Positions 1-9,769 of a DNA stretch of 64,000 nt are shown here, piece after piece (position 1 is the stretch's first letter; each line of letters opens with the position of its first letter). The notes below the pieces were generated by a model. It ran no database searches. It saw only the letters and a list, made by a program, of their open reading frames with translations, and was not told the origin of the DNA. The stretch is from Mucilaginibacter jinjuensis (lineage in GTDB: Bacteria > Bacteroidota > Bacteroidia > Sphingobacteriales > Sphingobacteriaceae): contig NZ_CP117167.1 in NCBI RefSeq assembly GCF_028596025.1, forward strand, positions 558,001 to 622,000, in the 5' to 3' direction. Made by a program: the position numbers and the translations under genes.

Positions 1-2
1 AA

Positions 3-77
3 CTAACCCCATTAGCTAAAAGCCTGATGTTTGGCGAACCATGCTCAACTGTACCTATTTATAAAAGGAAAGATTAA
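3..77 (+). CDS. C-terminal end of an unidentified gene (partial)
   Basis: An open frame runs from base 3 to a TAA stop at 75-77, 9 bases before the next gene. The 24 visible residues end in ..STVPIYKRKD. They are too few to name a family. It is called a gene end only because the frame is open from the window edge and stops just before a same-strand gene; the other two forward frames close within 20 bases. It could be chance. Confidence 0.4.
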   Translation, partial: LTPLAKSLMFGEPCSTVPIYKRKD

Positions 78-86
78 AGCTAATAG

Positions 87-878
87 ATGAGGAAGGCGTT
101 TTATGCATTTTTAATATTGTTGGGCTGTGTGCTGTTGGCGTTTAAAGTACAGCAGGTTACCATGCCCGACAGGATTGCAGATACTGCCTTCAAGTCTGGT
201 GAATTGTTGAACTACCGTTTAAAGTATGGTTTATTCACAGCCGCCGAAGCTCATTTAAAGATAGAAGACAGCGAAGTTAATTTCGACGGTAAGCCTGTCT
301 ATCATATCATAGCCGATGGTGCTACAGCGGGCAGCTTTGAGGTGTTTTACAAGGTGCGTAATCGCTACGAGTCTTACATCGATAAAACTACCCTGTTGCC
401 TTACTTATATACCGAGAACAGGCACGAAGGCAGCTGGCACCATACCGATAAAGTTACTTTTAACCGTGCGGATGATAAGATAACGGCCAACAGCGGCACT
501 TATCCTTTTAGCGGCAAGGTGTTCGATTTTCCATCGGCTTATTATTTTGCCCGTAATCTGGATGTATCCAAGCTGAAAATTGGCGAAACGTTTGACATGC
601 GTTACTTCTTAGATAACGGCATACAGACACTCAGCATTACCTTTATAGGCCGCGAAAAAATTAAATGTGCACTGGGTACATTTAACTGCTTAAAATTTAA
701 CCCCACCATTATACCGGGACATATCTTTCGTAAGAATAGTAAATTGTACCTTTGGATAACCGACGATAATAACCGCATACCGGTAAAAGCCCATGTTGAA
801 GTTGTAATTGGCAGCGTAACCATGGAATTAACCGATGCAAAAGGACTAAAGTTTCCTTTAAATGCTGTAACGAAATAA
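87..878 (+). CDS. DUF3108 domain-containing envelope protein
   Basis: A 263-residue protein with an N-terminal hydrophobic segment (about residues 5-22) that looks like a signal peptide or anchor, followed by a beta-rich body starting near FKSGELLNYRLKYG, the typical opening of DUF3108 proteins. The family is predicted to be periplasmic or outer-membrane associated and has no proven function. The ATG follows the previous stop by 9 bases. The next gene (DUF3109) begins one base after its stop, so the two are almost certainly co-transcribed. The family call rests on recalled sequence similarity, not on a search. Confidence 0.8.
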   Translation: MRKAFYAFLILLGCVLLAFKVQQVTMPDRIADTAFKSGELLNYRLKYGLFTAAEAHLKIEDSEVNFDGKPVYHIIADGATAGSFEVFYKVRNRYESYIDKTTLLPYLYTENRHEGSWHHTDKVTFNRADDKITANSGTYPFSGKVFDFPSAYYFARNLDVSKLKIGETFDMRYFLDNGIQTLSITFIGREKIKCALGTFNCLKFNPTIIPGHIFRKNSKLYLWITDDNNRIPVKAHVEVVIGSVTMELTDAKGLKFPLNAVTK

Positions 879-879
879 G

Positions 880-1449
880 ATGATAGAAGTTGGAAGTGTA
901 TTGATACACGAAGATGTAGTAAAAGAGAATTTTGTTTGCAACCTTAACAAGTGCAAGGGCGCCTGCTGTATTGAAGGCGATTCGGGCGCTCCGCTTAACC
1001 ATGATGAGTTAGGCATACTGAGTGAGATATATCCCAAGGTAAAACCTTTTATGACCGAGAAAGGCATAAAAGCGATAGAAGAGCAGGGTACCCACGTAAC
1101 CGATTTCGATGGTGATTATACTACGCCTTGTGTGGATACCAATAAAGAGTGCGCTTACGTAACCTGGGAAAACGGCATTACCAAATGTGCCATTGAAAAA
1201 GCTTACGAGCAAGGTGTGATTAGTTGGCAGAAACCCATCTCTTGCCACCTGTATCCCATCCGTATTACGGCATACCCTGAGTTTGATGTATTAAACTACG
1301 ACCGCTGGAATATTTGCAGCCCGGCATGTGCTTTCGGCGATGAGCTTAAAGTAAAGGTACACGAGTTTTTAAAAGGACCACTGATCCGCAAGTACGGCGC
1401 AGAATGGTATGCCGAACTGGAAGATTTTATGGCAGACGCACCACTATAA
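880..1449 (+). CDS. DUF3109 cysteine-rich protein
   Basis: A 189-residue protein with many cysteines in a YkgJ-like arrangement: CNLNKCKGACC near residues 24-34, further cysteines in VDTNKEC and ISCHLYPIRI, and a CSPAC cluster near residue 147. Such patterns suggest a bound metal ion or iron-sulfur cluster, but no function is established for DUF3109. It starts one base after the DUF3108 stop, so translation is probably coupled. No signal peptide is visible, so it is probably cytoplasmic. Confidence 0.85.
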   Translation: MIEVGSVLIHEDVVKENFVCNLNKCKGACCIEGDSGAPLNHDELGILSEIYPKVKPFMTEKGIKAIEEQGTHVTDFDGDYTTPCVDTNKECAYVTWENGITKCAIEKAYEQGVISWQKPISCHLYPIRITAYPEFDVLNYDRWNICSPACAFGDELKVKVHEFLKGPLIRKYGAEWYAELEDFMADAPL

Positions 1450-1460
1450 AACCCAACAAC

Positions 1461-1757
1461 ATGGTAACCGACGAGATCATATCAACCATTCAGCAAATTG
1501 CATCAGGCCAGCACGATTGCCTGGTGATGCAAGATCTGGACAGAATTGTATCCGTTAACGATGATGACGAACCCGAATCGCTTCGCGATTTAGTCCGCAC
1601 GCTCTTCTCTAACCTCGGTATCGAAATAGAGTTCAGCGGTAAAGGCATCAACGAACGCGGTGTGGTAATTGATATTGATGAAGACAGGTTCGAAGCCATG
1701 GGTTTAAATGTAAATACATTGCGGTTTGGGCAAACTGTGGTGAAGGGGACAGCTTGA
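1461..1757 (+). CDS. Small protein resembling part of GDP-mannose 4,6-dehydratase
   Basis: A 98-residue protein starting at the ATG 11 bases after the DUF3109 stop; an upstream in-frame ATG at 1404 would overlap DUF3109 and is less likely. The stretch LRDLVRTLFSNLGIEIEF followed by SGKGINERGVV resembles the region of GDP-mannose 4,6-dehydratase (Gmd) after the cofactor-binding core (V-R-x-F-V-x-x-A-F then G-K-G-x-N-E-x-G). The Rossmann domain and the catalytic Tyr-x-x-x-Lys are absent, so it cannot be an active dehydratase. It may be a decayed fragment, a recruited subdomain, or unrelated. The frame is intact and the spacing operon-like. Confidence 0.6.
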   Translation: MVTDEIISTIQQIASGQHDCLVMQDLDRIVSVNDDDEPESLRDLVRTLFSNLGIEIEFSGKGINERGVVIDIDEDRFEAMGLNVNTLRFGQTVVKGTA

Positions 1758-1770
1758 TAGGCCTTCTTTT

Positions 1771-1860
1771 TGTCATTCTGGGCGATAGCGAAGAATCTTC
1801 TTCGATTTGTATGTCGGAATTGCAGAGTGAAGAAGATTCTTAATTGTATTCAGAGTGACA
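1771..1860. repeat. Palindromic repeat family 1, copy 1 (diverged)
   Basis: About 90 bp, starting TGTCATTCTG and ending CAGAGTGACA, with internal GAAGAATCTTC and GAAGAAGATTC arms that can fold back. It is the most diverged of three related copies around the GIY-YIG gene and ends 4 bases beyond that gene's stop codon. Confidence 0.85.
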
Positions 1861-1864
1861 AATG

Positions 1865-2182
1865 TTATTTTGCAGGAGGCCAATCCATTATATCCTTATT
1901 TAAGAACCTCCAATCTGGATTATCAAGCTCAATTAACTTATTCTTTTTGTCTCGAATCCAGCCTTTAATTTCTTTCTCTCTTTCGATTGCATGATCGATG
2001 TATTGGTATCTTTCGAACCATACTAAATAATAACACTTGTATCTACTGGTAAAACTATTTAATTGATCTAAGCCGAAGTAGTGTTCGTATAATCTTCTAT
2101 CGAGATCATTGGTAACTCCAGTATATAAGACTTTCTTATTGTAACTTGTAAGGATGTAAGTGAAAAAATTGTAATTAGGCAT
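1865..2182 (-). CDS. Small GIY-YIG nuclease family protein
   Basis: A 105-residue protein that is essentially a single GIY-YIG (URI-type) domain. It shows YILTSYNKKVLYTGVTNDL, where YIL and YTG fill the two motif positions, then the catalytic-type arginine in DLDRRLYEH and a metal-binding-type glutamate in the helix AIEREKEIKGW. All expected active-site positions appear filled. Stand-alone proteins like this are common in Bacteroidota and their role is unclear. It is alone on the minus strand between plus-strand genes and is bracketed by palindromic repeats, 4 bases beyond its stop and 22 bases before its start, which suggests the gene and repeats may move or spread together. Confidence 0.9.
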   Translation of the reverse strand: MPNYNFFTYILTSYNKKVLYTGVTNDLDRRLYEHYFGLDQLNSFTSRYKCYYLVWFERYQYIDHAIEREKEIKGWIRDKKNKLIELDNPDWRFLNKDIMDWPPAK

Positions 2183-2204
2183 AACCTAATTTACAAACTT
2201 GATT

Positions 2205-2293
2205 TGTCATTCTGAATGTAATGAAGAATCTTCTGCGATAGAATAGTTCGCATGTATGGTGAAGAAGATTCTTCGCTGTCGCTCAGAATGACA
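2205..2293. repeat. Palindromic repeat family 1, copy 2
   Basis: An 89 bp imperfect palindrome with ends TGTCATTCTGA and TCAGAATGACA and inner arms AAGAATCTTC / GAAGAAGATTCTTCG. It is nearly identical to copy 3 and lies 22 bases upstream of the GIY-YIG start codon. Confidence 0.9.
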
Positions 2294-2325
2294 AGTGGGC
2301 TATTGATGCGCTAAAATATAAAGTT

Positions 2326-2414
2326 TGTCATTCTGAATGTAATGAAGAATCTTCTGCGATAGAATATTTCGCATTTATGTCGAAGAAGATTCTTCGCTAT
2401 CGCTCTGAATGACA
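2326..2414. repeat. Palindromic repeat family 1, copy 3
   Basis: An 89 bp imperfect palindrome in the same orientation as copy 2, differing at only a handful of positions. A 32-base spacer separates the two. The near identity implies recent duplication or ongoing homogenisation. The stretch 2183-2490 holds copies 2 and 3, the dxs terminator and a GATTC-type repeat, and no gene. Confidence 0.9.
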
Positions 2415-2451
2415 AAAAAAACACCCATTTAGCCAAGCCAAATGGGTGTTT
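2413..2451 (-). terminator. Rho-independent terminator of dxs
   Basis: Perfect 11 bp inverted repeat (2420-2430 with 2440-2450; core ACACCCATTT / AAATGGGTGT). On the minus strand it is followed by an eight-T run, so it serves the dxs transcript coming from the right. Confidence 0.85.
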
Positions 2452-2458
2452 ATAAATC

Positions 2459-2493
2459 TTGATTCCTGATTCCCGACTCTTGAGTCTCTTCTA
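2459..2493. repeat. GATTC-type degenerate repeat, copy 1
   Basis: Permuted GATTC/GACTC units (TTGATTCCTGATTCCCGACT, then CTTGAGTCTC) lying against the dxs stop codon. A closely matching string lies at 10199-10235 against the comF stop codon. Confidence 0.7.
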
Positions 2494-4419
2494 AGAAGCA
2501 ATAATATGCGCCACTTGCCTTGCACCCAGATCCTTTACTTTCTGTGCAATAGCTTTAGCATCATAACCGCACTCAGCCCAAAGCTCGGGTTGTTCGCCGT
2601 GCTCTACGTATCTGTCTGGGATGCCCAGGCGTACTACCTGCGAGTTATAGTTATTATCGGCCATAAACTCTAATACGGCGCTTCCCATGCCTCCTTCAAG
2701 GCAACCATCTTCAACAGTAATTACTTTGCTGTATTTGGTAAATACTTCGTGCAATAGGGCTTCATCAAGCGGTTTAACAAAGCGCAAATCGTAATGAGCA
2801 GGGTAAATACTTTCTGAGTTAAGGGCAGCGATAGCTTTGGTAGCTTCGTTACCAATAGCGCCGATAGTTACGATGGCAATTTCTTCGCCATCGCAAATTT
2901 TGCGGCCTTTACCTACAGGTATTTCTTTAAATGGACGTTTCCAGTCCACCATTACGCCATTGCCACGTGGGTAGCGGATCACAAACGGACCTTTATTTTC
3001 CAGCTGTGCGGTGTACATCAGGTTGCGCAACTCTTCCTCATTCATCGGTGCAGATACAATGAGGTTAGGGATGCAGCGCATAAAGGCCAAATCGTAAGCA
3101 CCATGGTGTGTAGGGCCGTCAGCCCCGGCAAAACCGGCGCGGTCTAAACAGAAAACTACGTTCAGTTTCTGGATAGCCACATCATGGATCACCTGATCAT
3201 AAGCACGCTGCACAAAGCTGGAGTAGATGTTACAGAAAGGTACAAGCCCTTGTGTAGCCAAACCAGCGCTAAATGTAACCGCATGTTGCTCGGCAATACC
3301 CACGTCGAATGCACGGGTAGGCATAGCCTTCATCATTAAATTTAATGACGAGCCCGATGGCATGGCCGGCGTTATACCCATAATCTTGTCGTTTTGCTCG
3401 GCAAGCTCAATAATGGTATGGCCAAATACATCCTGGTATTTAGGAGGTTGTGGTTTGTCGTGCTGTGCTTTTTTAATCTCGCCGGTAATTTTATCAAACA
3501 AACCCGGGGCGTGCCACTTGGTCTGGTCTTTTTCAGCGAGGGCGTAGCCTTTACCTTTAACGGTAACACAATGCAAAATTTTAGGGCCAGGGATCTGCGT
3601 TAAATCGCGAATCACCTTTACCAAATGTTTTACATCATGCCCATCGGTAGGGCCAAAATATCTGAATTGAAGCGCTTCGAAGAAATTGCTTTGTTTAAGC
3701 AAAGTCCCTTTAATGCTCTTCTCTAATTTCTTGGCAATTTTAAATGCATCGGGGCCAACTTGTGACAGTTTGCCCAGTACAAATGCGATATCATCTCTGA
3801 AACGATTATATGGTTTAGAGGTGGTAATGTCTGTCAAATATTCTTTCAGCGCACCAACGTTAGGGTCGATCGACATGCAGTTGTCGTTCAAAATCACCAA
3901 AATGTTGGTGTTTTCTATACCCGCGTGGTTCAGTGCTTCGAAAGCCATACCGGCTGTCATGGCACCATCGCCAATAACGGCAACGTGCTGGCGGTCGTTC
4001 TCACCTTTATAGTGTGAAGCCACAGCCATACCCAAAGCGGCAGAAATAGAGGTTGATGAGTGGCCTACGCCAAAAGTATCATACTCGCTTTCGCTTCGTT
4101 TGGGGAAACCGCTGAGGCCGCCGTAAATACGGTTGGTATGAAAATTATCGCGGCGGCCGGTTAGTATTTTGTGGCCGTAAGCCTGGTGGCCAACGTCCCA
4201 TACCAACTGGTCGTAAGGGGTGTTTAAAACATAGTGTAGGGCAACGGTAAGTTCTACCACCCCTAAACTGGCGGCAAAGTGGCCACCGTTTACCGACACC
4301 TCGTCAACAATATATTGACGCAGCTGCTGGCACACCTGCTCAAGTTCATCTTCGCTAAATTGCTTTAAATCAGATGGTGAGTTAATTTTCTGTAGTAAGT
4401 CGCCGGCGGGTACTTGCAT
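2491..4419 (-). CDS. dxs: 1-deoxy-D-xylulose-5-phosphate synthase
   Basis: Condenses pyruvate and glyceraldehyde 3-phosphate to 1-deoxy-D-xylulose 5-phosphate, the first step of the non-mevalonate isoprenoid pathway; the product also feeds thiamine and pyridoxal synthesis in many bacteria. The length of 642 residues is normal. Visible marks are [10 protein letters not shown] with the active-site histidine (H49), the thiamine diphosphate motif GDGAMTAGM (residues 150-158) ending at NDN (178-180), and the transketolase-type stretch [15 protein letters not shown]. It is transcribed alone on the minus strand, divergent from scpA, and has its own terminator. Confidence 0.97.
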   Translation of the reverse strand: MQVPAGDLLQKINSPSDLKQFSEDELEQVCQQLRQYIVDEVSVNGGHFAASLGVVELTVALHYVLNTPYDQLVWDVGHQAYGHKILTGRRDNFHTNRIYGGLSGFPKRSESEYDTFGVGHSSTSISAALGMAVASHYKGENDRQHVAVIGDGAMTAGMAFEALNHAGIENTNILVILNDNCMSIDPNVGALKEYLTDITTSKPYNRFRDDIAFVLGKLSQVGPDAFKIAKKLEKSIKGTLLKQSNFFEALQFRYFGPTDGHDVKHLVKVIRDLTQIPGPKILHCVTVKGKGYALAEKDQTKWHAPGLFDKITGEIKKAQHDKPQPPKYQDVFGHTIIELAEQNDKIMGITPAMPSGSSLNLMMKAMPTRAFDVGIAEQHAVTFSAGLATQGLVPFCNIYSSFVQRAYDQVIHDVAIQKLNVVFCLDRAGFAGADGPTHHGAYDLAFMRCIPNLIVSAPMNEEELRNLMYTAQLENKGPFVIRYPRGNGVMVDWKRPFKEIPVGKGRKICDGEEIAIVTIGAIGNEATKAIAALNSESIYPAHYDLRFVKPLDEALLHEVFTKYSKVITVEDGCLEGGMGSAVLEFMADNNYNSQVVRLGIPDRYVEHGEQPELWAECGYDAKAIAQKVKDLGARQVAHIIAS

Positions 4420-4537
4420 TAAATCCTTTATGCTTTTGTAACTTACAAAGTAAGCTAAATATTTCCTAAAATAATGGACAATACAGGTTAAAAAATGTTT
4501 GATGCAATCTATGTTCGCCTTTTAGGTCTGAATAGCT

Positions 4538-4545
4538 TATTTTTG
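4538..4545 (+). promoter_or_regulatory. TAnnTTTG promoter box of scpA
   Basis: TATTTTTG matches the Bacteroidota -7 consensus and ends 8 bases before the scpA ATG, implying a very short or absent 5' leader. The -33 element is weak (TTTAGG near 4520). Confidence 0.55.
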
Positions 4546-4553
4546 AGCTCTTT

Positions 4554-5309
4554 ATGTCCGAAGATCATTTCGAAATAAAATTACCGCAGTTTGAAGGCCC
4601 ATTCGACCTGTTACTTTTTTTTATCGAGCGCGATGAACTGGAAATTCGCGACATACCCATTGCCCGCATTACCGACGATTTTTTGGCCTATCTGCAGCAA
4701 ATGAGCAGTTTGAACATGGAGGTAGCCAGCGAATTTATTTTTGTGGCCGCCACCCTGATGCGCATTAAGGCCAAAATGCTGCTTCCCCGTTACGATGCCG
4801 AAAGCGGCAGCGAGATAGATCCTAAAGAAGACCTGATCCAAAAACTGATCGAATACAAAAAGTTTAAACTGATTTGCGAGGACATGCGCCCGATGGAAGA
4901 AGAGCGCCTGATGCAAGAAAAACGCGGCAATATAGCCTACGATTTGCAACAGGTAGAAGAAGTGCCACTACCGGGCGAAGAATTAAGTTCCATTTCGCTC
5001 TACCGCTTAATGCTGGTTTATGAGCGTATGAGCAAACGGTACCTTACCCGTACCGAACCGGTTAAACATACCGTAGTACAATATCCATACACAATAGAGA
5101 AACAAAAACAAGCCCTGTCCGAATTACTGGCTATTAACAAAAGGCTGGAATTTGCAACCATTTCTAAAATCTCAGAAAATAAAGTACAGTTTGTATATAA
5201 TTTCTTAGCTTTATTAGAGATGCTGCAACAGCAATTAGTTCAGATACAGATAGGTACGGGCTATAACAATTTTTGGGTTTCGGCCGCAGACGAGGTTGAG
5301 CTCAACTAA
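4554..5309 (+). CDS. scpA: Segregation and condensation protein A
   Basis: Kleisin subunit of the SMC-ScpAB condensin, which compacts and segregates the chromosome. The 251 residues open with the family hallmark LPQFEGPFDLLLFFIERDE (binding to the SMC neck) and end in a winged-helix-type region that would bind the SMC head; the middle is helical and charged and would contact ScpB. No scpB is adjacent. glyA follows after 25 bases and is probably co-transcribed. Confidence 0.95.
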   Translation: MSEDHFEIKLPQFEGPFDLLLFFIERDELEIRDIPIARITDDFLAYLQQMSSLNMEVASEFIFVAATLMRIKAKMLLPRYDAESGSEIDPKEDLIQKLIEYKKFKLICEDMRPMEEERLMQEKRGNIAYDLQQVEEVPLPGEELSSISLYRLMLVYERMSKRYLTRTEPVKHTVVQYPYTIEKQKQALSELLAINKRLEFATISKISENKVQFVYNFLALLEMLQQQLVQIQIGTGYNNFWVSAADEVELN

Positions 5310-5334
5310 TACAATGCTGTTATTTTAATTTTTT

Positions 5335-6609
5335 ATGAAAAGAGACAAATTAATCTTTAACCTGCTCGACGAAGAGCAGGAACGCCAGGAAAAAGGTTTG
5401 GAGCTTATTGCTTCAGAAAACTTTGTAAGCAAGCAGGTAATGGAAGCCGCAGGCTCTGTTGCAACCAACAAATATGCCGAAGGCTTACCGGGCAAACGTT
5501 ATTATGGCGGTTGTGAGGTTGTTGACGAGATTGAAACCATTGCTATTGAGCGTGCAAAACAGCTTTTTAACGCAGCATGGGTAAACGTACAGCCACATTC
5601 TGGTGCACAGGCCAATGCCGCTGTAATGCTGGCTTGCTTAAACCCGGGCGATAAAATTTTAGGGTTCGACCTGTCGCATGGCGGCCACTTAACCCATGGT
5701 TCTGCTGTTAACTTTTCTGGTAAATTATATGAGCCGCATTTTTACGGTGTTAAACAAGATACCGGTTACATCGATTACGAACAATTAAGAGCAGTAGCTT
5801 TAGAGCAACGCCCTAAAATGATCATCTGCGGTGCATCAGCCTACTCACGCGACTGGGATTATGCCTTTATCCGCCAGGTGGCCGATGAGGTTGGCGCTTT
5901 GGTACTGGCCGATATTTCACACCCTGCAGGTTTAATTGCACGTGGTTTATTAACAGACCCGCTTCCGCATTGCCATATTGTTACTACTACCACCCACAAA
6001 ACTTTACGCGGCCCACGTGGCGGTATGATTATGCTGGGTAAAGACTTTGAAAACCCATGGGGCTTAAAAACACCTAAAGGCGAAGTGAGAATGATGTCGG
6101 CTTTATTGGATTCTGCCGTTTTCCCTGGTACGCAAGGTGGCCCCTTAGAGCATATTATTGCTGCTAAAGCTGTTGCCTTTGGCGAAGCATTGAGCGATGG
6201 TTACATGAAATACATTTTGCAGGTTAAAAAGAATGCCGAAGCTATGGCTGATGCTTTGAACAAGCTTGGCTACAATATTGTATCTGGCGGAACTGATAAC
6301 CACCTGATATTAATTGACTTGCGTAATAAAAATATTACAGGTAAAGCTGCCGAGCATGCTTTAGGCGAAGCTGATATCACTGTAAATAAAAACATGGTAC
6401 CTTATGACGATAAATCGCCGTTTGTTACTTCTGGTATCCGTGTAGGTACTGCTGCAATTACAAGCCGTGGTTTTAAAGAAAAACAAATGGAAGAAATTGT
6501 CGCTTTAATAGATACTGTAATTAACAATAGCGAAAATGAACATTCTTTAAAGAAAGTTCGTAAAAGTGTTCACCTGCTTACTGAAAAATTTCCATTGTAT
6601 AAAGATTAA
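5335..6609 (+). CDS. glyA: Serine hydroxymethyltransferase
   Basis: Interconverts serine plus tetrahydrofolate with glycine plus 5,10-methylene-tetrahydrofolate, the main source of one-carbon units. It uses pyridoxal phosphate; the Schiff-base lysine is K222 in [14 protein letters not shown]. Other hallmarks are [10 protein letters not shown] near the start, [14 protein letters not shown] (residues 48-60), and [11 protein letters not shown]. The length of 424 residues is normal. It lies between scpA and a sensor kinase gene that starts 17 bases after its stop. Confidence 0.97.
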   Translation: MKRDKLIFNLLDEEQERQEKGLELIASENFVSKQVMEAAGSVATNKYAEGLPGKRYYGGCEVVDEIETIAIERAKQLFNAAWVNVQPHSGAQANAAVMLACLNPGDKILGFDLSHGGHLTHGSAVNFSGKLYEPHFYGVKQDTGYIDYEQLRAVALEQRPKMIICGASAYSRDWDYAFIRQVADEVGALVLADISHPAGLIARGLLTDPLPHCHIVTTTTHKTLRGPRGGMIMLGKDFENPWGLKTPKGEVRMMSALLDSAVFPGTQGGPLEHIIAAKAVAFGEALSDGYMKYILQVKKNAEAMADALNKLGYNIVSGGTDNHLILIDLRNKNITGKAAEHALGEADITVNKNMVPYDDKSPFVTSGIRVGTAAITSRGFKEKQMEEIVALIDTVINNSENEHSLKKVRKSVHLLTEKFPLYKD

Positions 6610-6626
6610 GGATTTAAGCAAATGAA

Positions 6627-9600
6627 ATGACGATTGATCGGTACCCCCTTCCTGCCAATGAAAAACAGAGATTAGAAGCGCTGCATTCTTATGATATAAT
6701 GGACAGCCTGCCCGAAGAGCAATATGATGCTATTGTAAGGCTGGCCTCATATATCTGTAAAGTAGAGGTAGCTTATATTTCATTTATTGATGAGGACAGG
6801 CAGTGGATAAAATCTAAACGTGGTTTAGATATAGAATCTGCTGCCAGGGTCGATAGTTTTTGTCAGCACACCATCATGAGCGATACGCTGGTAGAAATAC
6901 CAGACGCTTCAAAAAGTAAGTTGTTTGCAGATAGTCCGTTTGTAACCAACGAACCCAAAATAAGATTCTATGCCAGTGCGCCGCTGATTGATCCGGATGG
7001 ATTCGCAATCGGCACACTGTGTGTATTTGATACCAAGCCCCGGGAGCTAAATGATGAGCAGCGCGATGCGATGCGTATTTTAGCTTCCGAGGTTATTTCC
7101 CATCTTGTACTCCGCAAGCAGAAAAAAGAACTCGAAGAAAATTTACTCTGGCATAAAGAGTTCTACAACCTGTTTAACAGTTCGCCGGAGGTTCTCATCA
7201 TTACAGATAAAGAGCTCAATATCCTGCTCATTAACCAGGCAGTAATTAATATACTGGGCTACCAGCCCGAAGAAGCTATTGGTCAGCCTATCTGGAAATA
7301 TTTTCCCGAAGATCAGCGGGAGAAGATTTTAGAGGCCATGCATAATGATGCCGTTAAAAATCCTTCGTTCGAGATAGAAACACCTATACTTACCAATAAC
7401 GGCGACTTTAAATGGATTAGCTGGAGCGTTAAAGCCTTTGGCGAAAAATGGTATACCAGTGGCAGGGACGTTACTGAGCATAAAAAGATTACCGAAGAGC
7501 TCGAGTTGTTATCACTGGTGGCCAGTAAGGCTATCAATGGTATTGTGATCAGCAATTCGGAAGATAAAATAGTTTGGACTAATCAGGGTTTCGAGCAAAT
7601 TACCGGTTACACACCAGGCGATGTTTTTGGCCAACAGCTACGCGATATTTTAAAAGGCACATTACCAGAAAATTTTGATTATAGGAAATTAGATGAGCTC
7701 ATCAGAAACCGGCAGTCGTACGAAATTGATCTTTTGGTTACCCGTAAGGATGGCGAGAAGATCTGGGTATCGGTTATCAACTCAGTTGTGCGTAATGAGC
7801 TGGGCGAGGTTGATAAGCAGGTTCGTGTTATTATTGATATAACCGACCGTAAACGTACCGAACAGGACCTGGAGATCTTGTCATCAGCAGCAGAAAAATC
7901 GCCAAGTGGGGTTTTAATCAGGGATAAGGAAACCAACATTGTTTGGATGAACGAGGCCTTTGAGAAAATAACCGGCTATGAGCTGGAGGAAATGATTGGT
8001 AAAACGTTCGGGCATCAATTGGTTGGCCCCGAAACTGATTTAGAAGCTTTGCAAGCCGCTGCCAAGTTAGTGGAAGAACACAAACCCTACGAGCTTGAAG
8101 TAAAATTGTATCACCGCAATGGCACACCGGTTTGGGTATATCTTTCTAACAGCCCATATTTTAATGCAGCCGGCGAGGTAGAGCGCCAGATTATGGTTGC
8201 ACTTGATATTACTGAGCGCAAAAAGGCCGAAGAAGAAGTAAAGCTATTATCGCTTGTGGCCAGTAATACCCTGAGTGGTGTTGTAATTAACGATCGGGAA
8301 GGCCATGTAGAGTGGGTTAATAGTGCGTTTACAAAAATTACAGGTTATACCGTTGCCGATGTTAGCGGCAATCATTTAGGCGATGTATTAAAAGGTGAAC
8401 TTACCGATGTAAGCATTATTGAGAAGGCGCGCGAGTTATCTAAAAATAAGCAATCTTTTGAAGTTGATCTGTTGGTTTACCGCAAGGATGGGCAGCAGCT
8501 TTGGGTATCGGTTATTAATTCTGTTATACTCGATCAAAAAGGGGATATCGATAAATACATTGAAGTAATTATTGACATTACCGCCAAGAAAAAGGTAGAG
8601 GTTGAGTTGATAAGGGCTAAAGAAGAGGCTCTTGCATTGAGCAATGCAAAAGATATGTTTATATCAGTAATGAGCCACGAAATCCGTACGCCATTAAACG
8701 CAGTGATTGGTATTTCGCATTTATTGATGGAAGATAACCCATCGGAGTCGCAGATCGAGAACCTGGATATCCTGAAGTTTTCGGCAGAAAACCTGTTGAC
8801 GCTGATTAATGATGTACTCGATTTTGCCAAGATAGAAACCGGTAATGTTGAACTGGAAAAGGTAGAAACTAACCTGCGCGAAATTGTGCACGGCGTAATG
8901 TCGTCTATGCATTATAAAACCGGTAGTAAAGACATTTACCTGAAAGAAAGTGTTGACGAAGCCGTCCCAGAGTGTATAGTTGGCGATAAAACCCGGCTTA
9001 CACAGATATTATTAAATTTGGTAGGCAATGCTGTTAAGTTTACTGACACAGGCGGTGTTACGGTTGATTTAAAGGTGATTGAGCAGTCGGCAAAAGACGT
9101 TCGGATCAGATTTGCTGTAACAGATACCGGGATTGGTATCGCACAAAACAAGTTAAGTACTATATTTGAATCGTTTAAGCAGGCCGAACTGGATACCACC
9201 CGCAAATATGGTGGCACAGGTTTAGGCTTACCTATTGCCAAACGGTTAATAGAACTGCACGATTCGAGAATAAACGTTGACAGCGTACCGGGCCAGGGAA
9301 CAACTTTCTGGTTTACAATAACCTTTAACAAGGCGGTAGGTGTCACAAATAAAAACAGCCAGGTGGAATCAGGATTAAATATACATGCCCTCGTAGTTGA
9401 TGATAACCAAATCAACCGCTTATTAATTAATAAAGTACTCAAAAAATGGGGTGGTACTGCCGATTTTGCCGAAAACGGGCAGCAGGCAGTTGATATGATT
9501 GCCGCCAACCATAATTATGATGTGGTATTGATGGACATCCACATGCCTATAATGGGTGGCCTTGAAGCAGCACAGGTTGTACGCGCCATGCCCGATAACT

Positions 9601-9752
9601 ATTACCAGCAATTGCCAATTATAGCGCTTACTGCATCAATGCTTAATAACCAAATGAGCCAGATACTGGAAGCGGGTATGAATGATTACGTATTAAAGCC
9701 GTTTGACCCTAAACTGCTGTTCGATAAGCTGAGTAAATTTCAGAAACAATAA
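6627..9752 (+). CDS. Hybrid sensor histidine kinase (GAF, four PAS, HisKA, HATPase, receiver)
   Basis: A 1041-residue soluble hybrid kinase. In order: an N-terminal GAF domain (about 20-170), four PAS/PAC units (about 173-290, 296-415, 418-540, 543-660, the later three strongly alike), a dimerisation domain with phospho-acceptor H684 in MSHEIRTPLNAVIG, an ATP-binding domain with N box (LNLVGNAVKF), G1 box (DTGIGI) and G2 box (GGTGLGLPIAKRL), and a C-terminal receiver with phospho-acceptor D970 in VLMDIHMPIMGG. No membrane segment is visible, so it probably senses a cytoplasmic cue, perhaps light, redox or a small ligand through GAF/PAS. The partner is unknown. Its closeness to glyA suggests at least partial co-transcription. 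Confidence 0.95.
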   Translation: MTIDRYPLPANEKQRLEALHSYDIMDSLPEEQYDAIVRLASYICKVEVAYISFIDEDRQWIKSKRGLDIESAARVDSFCQHTIMSDTLVEIPDASKSKLFADSPFVTNEPKIRFYASAPLIDPDGFAIGTLCVFDTKPRELNDEQRDAMRILASEVISHLVLRKQKKELEENLLWHKEFYNLFNSSPEVLIITDKELNILLINQAVINILGYQPEEAIGQPIWKYFPEDQREKILEAMHNDAVKNPSFEIETPILTNNGDFKWISWSVKAFGEKWYTSGRDVTEHKKITEELELLSLVASKAINGIVISNSEDKIVWTNQGFEQITGYTPGDVFGQQLRDILKGTLPENFDYRKLDELIRNRQSYEIDLLVTRKDGEKIWVSVINSVVRNELGEVDKQVRVIIDITDRKRTEQDLEILSSAAEKSPSGVLIRDKETNIVWMNEAFEKITGYELEEMIGKTFGHQLVGPETDLEALQAAAKLVEEHKPYELEVKLYHRNGTPVWVYLSNSPYFNAAGEVERQIMVALDITERKKAEEEVKLLSLVASNTLSGVVINDREGHVEWVNSAFTKITGYTVADVSGNHLGDVLKGELTDVSIIEKARELSKNKQSFEVDLLVYRKDGQQLWVSVINSVILDQKGDIDKYIEVIIDITAKKKVEVELIRAKEEALALSNAKDMFISVMSHEIRTPLNAVIGISHLLMEDNPSESQIENLDILKFSAENLLTLINDVLDFAKIETGNVELEKVETNLREIVHGVMSSMHYKTGSKDIYLKESVDEAVPECIVGDKTRLTQILLNLVGNAVKFTDTGGVTVDLKVIEQSAKDVRIRFAVTDTGIGIAQNKLSTIFESFKQAELDTTRKYGGTGLGLPIAKRLIELHDSRINVDSVPGQGTTFWFTITFNKAVGVTNKNSQVESGLNIHALVVDDNQINRLLINKVLKKWGGTADFAENGQQAVDMIAANHNYDVVLMDIHMPIMGGLEAAQVVRAMPDNYYQQLPIIALTASMLNNQMSQILEAGMNDYVLKPFDPKLLFDKLSKFQKQ

Positions 9753-9769
9753 TTTCTTACTACATAAAA

